In this document: piece after piece, positions 57,493 to 64,000 of the stretch | How positions within the stretch are numbered: the stretch's first letter is position 1 | Layout: each line of letters starts with the position of its first letter | Notes under the pieces: model-generated | Told to the model about the DNA's origin: nothing | Seen by the model: only the letters and a program-made list of their open reading frames with translations | Database searches by the model: none | NCBI RefSeq assembly: GCF_018320785.1 | Contig: NC_054886.1 | Coordinates: forward strand, 32,781,732-32,845,731 | Origin: Cheilinus undulatus | Taxonomy: Eukaryota; Chordata; Actinopteri; Labriformes; Labridae | Length of the DNA: 64,000 bases | Reading direction: 5' to 3' | Position numbers and translations under genes: made by a program

Positions 57493-57949
57493 TTGAAAGT
57501 TTTTGCACCAAGACTCACCTGAACAACCACAATGTGAAGGACTAATTCTAATTCTTTCCCTTTTACATTTTAAAATGCCTGTTGTGGATTTTAAGGTTTG
57601 GATGCCTTTTGGCTCCCGCCTCCGTTTGGTGGCATCATTTTGATCAAAGGTCGTCACCGAACGCCTTTGAGGTGTGTCATTGTCTCGACATTGTAATGAA
57701 AACTATTAATAACCTGCTCTGATACAGACACACCCCAGATTAACATTTTATTGAGTCCAGACGGGCGTCATTCTTTCTGTACAGTTCTTGATTTCTTTCT
57801 AATTTTAGAAGAAACATGAACTCCCAGCTCAGCTGAGTGAATACAGTGAACCACGTCTTGTGAATTTCTCTCTGCAATGGCAGAATAGCGTTTTTAAAGT
57901 TTCTTTTTTGCAGCTGTAGACTAGCATGTTTAAGAGTGCAAGTGCAAGA

Positions 57950-57955
57950 AATAAA
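57950..57955 (+). promoter_or_regulatory. Polyadenylation signal AATAAA for B2
   Basis: AATAAA lies 458 bp after the B2 stop codon, a normal 3'UTR distance, with a TG-rich stretch (TGTGACTGCTGCC) just downstream. Confidence 0.6.
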
Positions 57956-57970
57956 AGCAAAAATTGAACT

Positions 57971-60300
57971 GTGACTGCTGCCATTTCTGTGTTTTATACA
58001 GTCACTGGGCAGTGAGAGTTTGGTGGTAGATGAAGGGCTGGAATGGCTTTAGTTTTGACTTTATCAATTCAAAAACAAATAAGGTGTATTCTGGAGTCTT
58101 AGTGGACATTTGTGCAAAGTTTAAACCTTAATGCCATTAAGTTTTCTTGAGATATTGCCTTTACAAGATGACTAACATGGGGCCAAATGATCATTAGCTC
58201 TGGCCTTAGACTTCCAAAATTTAATAGACTTACGTTTTAGTCAGAGTGGACATCCACAAAAAACTAAAGAATAAAACATCCAAAGAAAAGAAAATGTCGT
58301 CAGAGTAGGTTAGAACTGCAGAGTCAGGATTTTATTGTGGGTTTGTCTCCATGGTGACGTGTTTAATAAGGTATGTTGTAATCTAATCTCTCATTCCTAG
58401 TCAGCTTTTACAACTCAGTAAATATTTGACTGATTAGTGGTTGTAGTAAATCTTCAGCTCAAACAAACACAAGAAGCTAATCTCAATAACAGAAGGTGTG
58501 TTTAGTTAGCTCTGGGCCAAAGACGCTTCCTCATTAAAATTGATGTCAGAGGGATTCCCTCCGTGAACTTTCACCCACAGGGAACCACGGCCAGATGACT
58601 AACCTGCTAAACTGGAACCAGCACATTTTAGTGGTTTCACCTCAGTCAGCCTGCAGAGTGAAGCGTCAGGGTTTCCCTCAGAATGACGACATCACTGTGG
58701 CTGGTTGGAGAAGAGTTCTGTATGCTTGGAACATTTAAGAAAGTAATAGCAATCACAAATAACAGTAGACATAAACTGATTTACAATAATAGAGGTTCTA
58801 ATGTTATTATACAAAGGTGAGATATAGAACAGCTGTTTTTTAATGAGTCTTTGGACAGATAAGTAGACCCTCTCTTGAACAGCTATAGGGACAGCAAAAT
58901 TACAGATGTTCCACTGATTGATGTAGGGTGACAGCAATCTTCTGGATGGAAACATCATGTTATACTTCATCTAGCCTTATCTTAAGAAACTGTATTCAGT
59001 ACTGGAGGGATGGTTGACTTCTGCAATCTCAAACTTCAACTGTTGACCGCCAGATTCTCTTCATTTTAAAGCTGAGTCCAAGTGGATATTTCTGCCAAAT
59101 TTGGTGATGTTCCCTCAAAGCATTCTTGAGATATTCCATTTACAAGACACATTCAGCGAATAAAGTTATGGACATTTATTATTAACTTCTGTTTTTAAAC
59201 TATGCTCTCCTTGACATGCCTAGACTTGCCTTGTAAAGTGACTAGCTGCATGTCCTACCCTGACACCAATAAGAGGAGGTCTGACACACTGCCAGACTCC
59301 AAAGTCCAAGTTACTTATTGCACCAAAGTACGCCACTTCATTTGGACTTTGGAGTTGTCCTTGGAGACTGTTTCTATTTTTCTTCATGGTCTACCTTTAT
59401 TTGGATGTGCGTGTCTTGACTTTCCTTCATGCATTACCCACCTTACTTTTATTTTAGACCTGATATGAAAGGAAATCAAATCTGTTTGGTTTTGAAATAG
59501 CGACTGAAGCATGGAATCTATGGAAACATCACCACGTCAGCAGACTGATGGAACAGGCCAATGATTTCCCCTGGTATTTGCCTAGAGCTGTTCATCAGAA
59601 GCCGTCCCATGGGCCTCTTTGTCTCTAACTGCTTCAGTGAAACTGTGGAGGAACACTGGGGGAAATAACAGGTTGGATCTCTTGTCTGTTGAGGCATCAA
59701 CACCAGGAAAAACACAAGAGCATGCTTGTAACGAAGTTTTGAGTGTTGTTAGTAACTGAAGGATTGCTTGGCTACTGTTGTCTTGAACTTTGACTGTAGA
59801 GCATCAAATTCTCCTCATTTGAAAACCGACTCTAAGTGGATATTTCTGCCAAATTTAGTGATGTTCCCTCAAGGTATTCTTGAGATATTCAAAACCCTAA
59901 AATGGGACTTTGACTCTGGTCAGAATATGCTTGGTTCTTTCCTGACTTTGGTTTCTAAATGTATCGGTTATTTTTGCTTCCTTAACTCTATTTTAGATCT
60001 GCTACCAAAACAAATGTTTAGAAGCTGTTTCAGTCTCGCAATCTCTGAACACATGAGCACGAGAGCAGACTGATGAAACACAATTATAACTCTGCCCACA
60101 GATTGCCCAAAGCTGTTCCCCTGATGCTGACTCATCGGACTGTTTTATCTCTTCCTGCTTCAGTAAACTGTAGAAGAAGAAAAGGAAGCTAGCTATGCTG
60201 TTTTCCTCTTGTTTAAATCTCGTGTCTACTGTTGGCACCAACACCAGCTCCAGCTGTGTAAAATCTCTTGTTTCTCACGTGTGTTACTGACTTAAGTATG
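57971..60300. repeat. Dispersed and locally duplicated repeat, no gene
   Basis: The block around AAGTGGATATTTCTGCCAAAT...GATGTTCCCTCAA...TTCTTGAGATATTC occurs at 59085-59140 and 59832-59890; related text is at 58100-58165. Following segments are also shared (CAACACCAGGAAAAACAC at about 59697, CCAACACCAGCTCCAGC at about 60237, CCAACACCAGGAAAAGCCC at about 61597). This looks like a common teleost interspersed repeat, duplicated locally. No exon-like frame. Confidence 0.5.
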
Positions 60301-60399
60301 GAGGCCTATTAGGGCCACGCTAAAAGATAATAAAGAGGATCTGTTTAGTTTTGGGAAAACTCCAACATGCTGAGATAACAAAGTCATAAGTTTACAAGA

Positions 60400-61135
60400 A
60401 AATATACTCAGTATCTTTGAGTTGCTTAAAGTCATGTATTTATGATATTTTTGTTCAAAAATTCACAAGAAAACCATGGAACATTTCAAGTTGTAAATTT
60501 GCAAGCATAAACTCTAAATCAAAGTTTGAAAAGCAAATAAATTTACAAGGAAAAAGTCACATTTTCAACCCAAAGTTTAAGATGTTAAATCTTTACAAAA
60601 AAGTATGGAGGAAAGGAAAATATTAACAAGATAAAAAGTTTCGTATTTAAAAAAAAAAAAAAAAAAAATCCTTTAAATCCTGAAGTTTAAGATGTTAAAA
60701 CTTTACAAAACAGTATGGAGGAAAGGAAAAATATTAACAAGATAAAAAGTTTTGTATTTAAAATAAATAAATAAATAAATAAAAATCCTTTAAATCCTGA
60801 AGTTTAAGATGTTAAATCTTTACAAAAAAGAATGGAGGAAAGGAAAAATATTAACAAGACAAAAAGTTTCGTATTTAAAAATTAAAACAACAACAACAAC
60901 AAAATATTTATGGCACAATTTTTTTTTTCTTGTTTTTAAAAGTTATTAATTTAAAAGAACATTCTAAATTTTTGAGTTAAAAAGTTAGAAAATTAAGACA
61001 TATTTCTAAAATTCTTTGTGTGAAAATCCATAAATTTACCAGGAAATTTTAAAAATGTCAAATTTAAAGTCATAAATTAACAAAACACACACACACACAG
61101 ACAAATGTACACACACACACAAATATATATACATA
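60400..61135. repeat. A/T-rich array with three units of about 112 bp and a CA microsatellite
   Basis: TTTAAGATGTTAAATCTTTA-type units followed by AGGAAAGGAAAA and ACAAGATAAAAAG occur at about 60577, 60688 and 60802. A (CA)n tract is at 61085-61120. No coding content. From 61136 to 62202 I see no gene. Confidence 0.65.
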
Positions 61136-62202
61136 TTAAAAATCATAAATTATTGTGAACCGAACATGCTAAGTCGCAAATTTACAAGTTTTTTTTTTAC
61201 TTCAGAAAGCCCCGATTTACCATAAAACATTTATAGTTTTGAATTTATTCACTGTAGTTTGAAAAAAATAAAAATGTTTGTTTTAAAAAATTGTACAAAA
61301 AAGAAATCTAAAAGTAGTTAATTTAGGAGACAAAAAAAAGTGTTTTCAAAAACAAAAAAGCTTATCAGAAATACTCTGCATTTTACGGTTCAGAGGAAAT
61401 CTAAAATGTTGAGTTTTGAGATTAAAACCTTGAATTTTCTGATAGTGTGGTAGATCAGAACCAGACTAATAATGGCCCCAAAGGTTTCCTGGTTTTGTTC
61501 ATCATGGGGGTGTTTTAATCTCTCTGCTTTAGTGAACCTGTCGATAAACAGTGGAGGGACTATTACTCTGTTTGTCCTTCATGATATCACTGTACCAACA
61601 CCAGGAAAAGCCCAGCAGCATCCTGGTGAAAAGTGTTTCCTTGTATGTGAATAAATAATAGATGTGTTGTTCTCACACAGGAGTGGCCGTTCATTAAACT
61701 GTACGAGGAAGAAGAGACCTGAAATTTCCACGAGACTTTCAGAGAACTCAGCGGTTCAGTGCCAGCAAAGATATTAAAATATGAACTCAATGATGCTTTA
61801 ACTGCACGGGAAAATCTGGGGAGGATTTTTTCCAGAGTGACAAAAAATGTTCTCAAAATAAAAAAAATTACTCTTTTTGAGTGTATTTATTACCAGCAAC
61901 TGCAGAGTTGGAGTAAAAACAGAGTAAATTCTGGAGTCAAACTTTAACCACACACACTTAAGTTTGAATTAAGCTGCATCACTCATGGACGCTCACAGCT
62001 GATCCTTGTTAGCCGTCCCAGCTGCAGATAATCCTTGTCAGTCAGGATCTCCTCACCTGGTGATGAAGCTTCAGACACCTGTGGACTACAGCTTCTAGTC
62101 AGGTAACCTGGCTTCTCTTCAACTTTAGAATCTGCTGATTTTTCACTGCACTAATGCTGTCAAATAAACTCCTTTAGAAGGTCTGTCTTTATTACCAATA
62201 AT

Positions 62203-62432
62203 CAGGGGCGTAACGAGCAATTTTGGGCCCCCAGAGAGAATATTACACACATACCCGCCCACATACACACATTTCAGTCTGTTGACCCATTCATTTTGTT
62301 GCTTTTGATTCAATACTCACACTAATTACGAAGAAAAAATGGTTAAAAACACACTTTTCATTACAGACTCCTCAAGAGCCCCTCCCTGCTGTGGGCCTAG
62401 GTAATCTGTCCCAACCCCGTGCTACGCCCCAG
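62203..62432 (+). mobile_element. Small hAT-like MITE with 8-bp flanks
   Basis: The ends CAGGGGCGTAACG and, inverted, CTGGGGCGTAGCAC pair. The flanks CCAATAAT (62195-62202) and CCAGTAAT (62433-62440) agree at 7 of 8. Inside lies TTTTGGGCCCCC. No coding content. Confidence 0.75.
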
Positions 62433-63299
62433 CCAGTAATGTTACAGTTTTCACTGTGTCTCTCTCTCTTTTTTTTTTTTTTAATTTGAGTAGAATTGAC
62501 TCAGGTTAATTCGCTATGATTAGGCTTGTCTTTAAAGGAGAATGAAGCGGCATGTTTTAAGATCAGGATTCTTCAAATGTCCATAGTTTCCATGCCTTAT
62601 CTTAAACCGGATTTTCCACATTTAAAGAGTTCTCGTGCTTGACTGTGATGAAATGTTTCCATTCATTCTGCCCTGCAGTAAGTTTCCATTTAAGCTAAGA
62701 AGAGGACAGAGAAGGACAGCCATGTTTGATGTGAGGCACATTTAAAGCAGGCAGCTCTTCCAGGTTCATCTCAAAGTAAACCAGGTTTTAGTTTTTGAAT
62801 GTAAACACCATTCTTCGTAGACATCCAGAATCCCCATGTGATACATTTCACCTGCTTTCTGATTGTTTAAAGCTTCCACTGGTGCCTACAGAGCTGTGAG
62901 GAAGGATTTGGCCCTTCCTGATTTCTTCTTTTATGTGTATTTTTCACACTTTCAGATCATTAAACAAATTTTGATTTTTGACAAGGATAATCCAAGTAAA
63001 TACAAAATACTGTTTTTATGAAGGGGAAAGCCATCCAAACCTACCTGGCCCTATGTGGAGAAGTTATGTTCTGGGTTCTTTTGGAACTATTAAAATTTCT
63101 CTGACTTACCGTTTTACACTTGCACTTGTTAGATTGCTCTACAGCTACAGCCTGTGCCTTCACAGTCCTAAGAATGAGAAAGTTACACATGCTGTGGTGA
63201 CTAATTTGCACGTTGTCCCCTTTAGTCTCTGGGGGTCTGCTAAGGAGAGTAGTAGTCTGGGTTCAAAGTGATTTAGATTCCTTCAAATGCATAAATTAT

Positions 63300-63990
63300 A
63301 ATGGTGAGTCAACACAACAAAGTTTGGCATCCCTCAGGGCTCGGTTTTAGGTCCCCTTTTCTTTTTCCCTGTTTACATGCTCCCTTTGGGGAGAATTCAT
63401 ACAAAATCATTTCTAAAATGACTACAAGCATCTCCATCACCTCTCACACCCTGAAACCAAACTGCATTTAAACTAAGTTATCTGTCAGCTTCCTCTTGTC
63501 CTGTCCCGTGTTTGAACAGGTTTGGTTAAAGGCACATTTTACTCTGATTTTTGCATCGATTTTTCAAGTTCAGAGCCCTCTGCAAGACACTTTCATGTAA
63601 TCTGCTCTGACCTTAGCGTTGCTTTATAAAATAGTTTTTCCAATCAAGTTTCCATTGACTCTGGAATGTCAGGGATACTATGGTGTCCCACACGGCTCAA
63701 TTTTAGGTCCCCTTTCTTTTCCCTGTTTATATGCTTCTTTAGGATCTGAAATGACTACAAATTGTTGTCACCCTCCTAAACTGTGATGCCAAACTACATT
63801 AAATTTAAGATAGTGTATGTGTAAGTTTTCCCTTCAGGACATATTTACCCCAATTTTGATGGACACCTTCTGTCAACAACAGGTTCCCCATCAAGTATTT
63901 TCTATCAACTCAAGAATCACTGAGTCATCTGAGTCTCTAATCTGATGAGGGATTTAATCTCATCTTGTGATTGTTAAGGGTTTAAATTCT
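63300..63990 (+). mobile_element. Two tandem LINE (L2/Rex-like) remnants
   Basis: 63323-63390 reads FGIPQGSVLGPLFFFPVYML and 63679-63745 reads YGVPHGSILGPLSF. Both are the motif-B region (PQGSxLGP) of non-LTR reverse transcriptases. Downstream text is also shared (ATGACTACAAGCATCTCC at 63417, ATGACTACAAATTGTTGT at 63750), so a unit of about 350 bp is tandemly duplicated. Everything from 62433 to 63299 is without a recognisable gene. Confidence 0.7.
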
Positions 63991-64000
63991 TTCCAAACCT

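Noticed and set aside
1-64000. tRNA, rRNA, CRISPR or prokaryotic operon structures.
   Set aside because: None seen; the window has vertebrate intron-exon organisation throughout.

Overview
The window looks like genomic DNA from a ray-finned (teleost) fish, probably a percomorph. The evidence is vertebrate gene architecture (short exons, GT-AG introns, almost all phase 1), Ig-superfamily receptors of teleost type, and dense fish-style DNA transposons (hAT, Tc1/mariner, TTAA-flanked fold-backs) plus LINE reverse-transcriptase scraps. There is no bacterial, phage or CRISPR content. Exon models were built by hand from splice sites, reading frame and paralogue comparison, so products are family-level calls.

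The genes form a cluster of small type I membrane Ig receptors of two interleaved kinds. The first kind is butyrophilin/B7-like (one V domain, usually one C domain with the W-Y-P-x-P-E motif, TM, no B30.2): A1 (+, 5113-8454), A2 (+, 20573-31710) and a V-only MOG-like gene D (-, 39627-42721). The second kind is Fc-receptor-like (short signal exon, D1, D2, TM, tail): B0 (-, 3045-3750, only signal and D1 exons found), B1 (-, 10121-16338) and B2 (+, 45643-57492).

B0/A1 and B1/A2 are divergent head-to-head pairs whose promoters and leading exons are clearly homologous, so a [FcR-like <- -> BTN-like] block has been duplicated. B0 is missing its 3' half. B1 has a very short tail and an Arg in the TM (activating or adaptor-dependent by family analogy). 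B2 carries one ITIM-like and one ITSM-like tyrosine motif (inhibitory by analogy).

The rest is mostly repeats. A degenerate array related to GCAAAAATGGGCAAAAAGTGG (or its complement) recurs inside several elements with different ends, including hAT-type elements with 8-bp target duplications. Notable units are a 42-bp repeat directly after the A1 stop codon, a 23-bp minisatellite (about 41 copies) in A2 intron 1, a Tc1 copy with IR/DR-type ends and a broken transposase, a BED-finger hAT derivative inside an older fold-back element, and a TTAA-flanked fold-back of about 0.7 kb. From about 58 kb to the end I see repeats only and no convincing gene.
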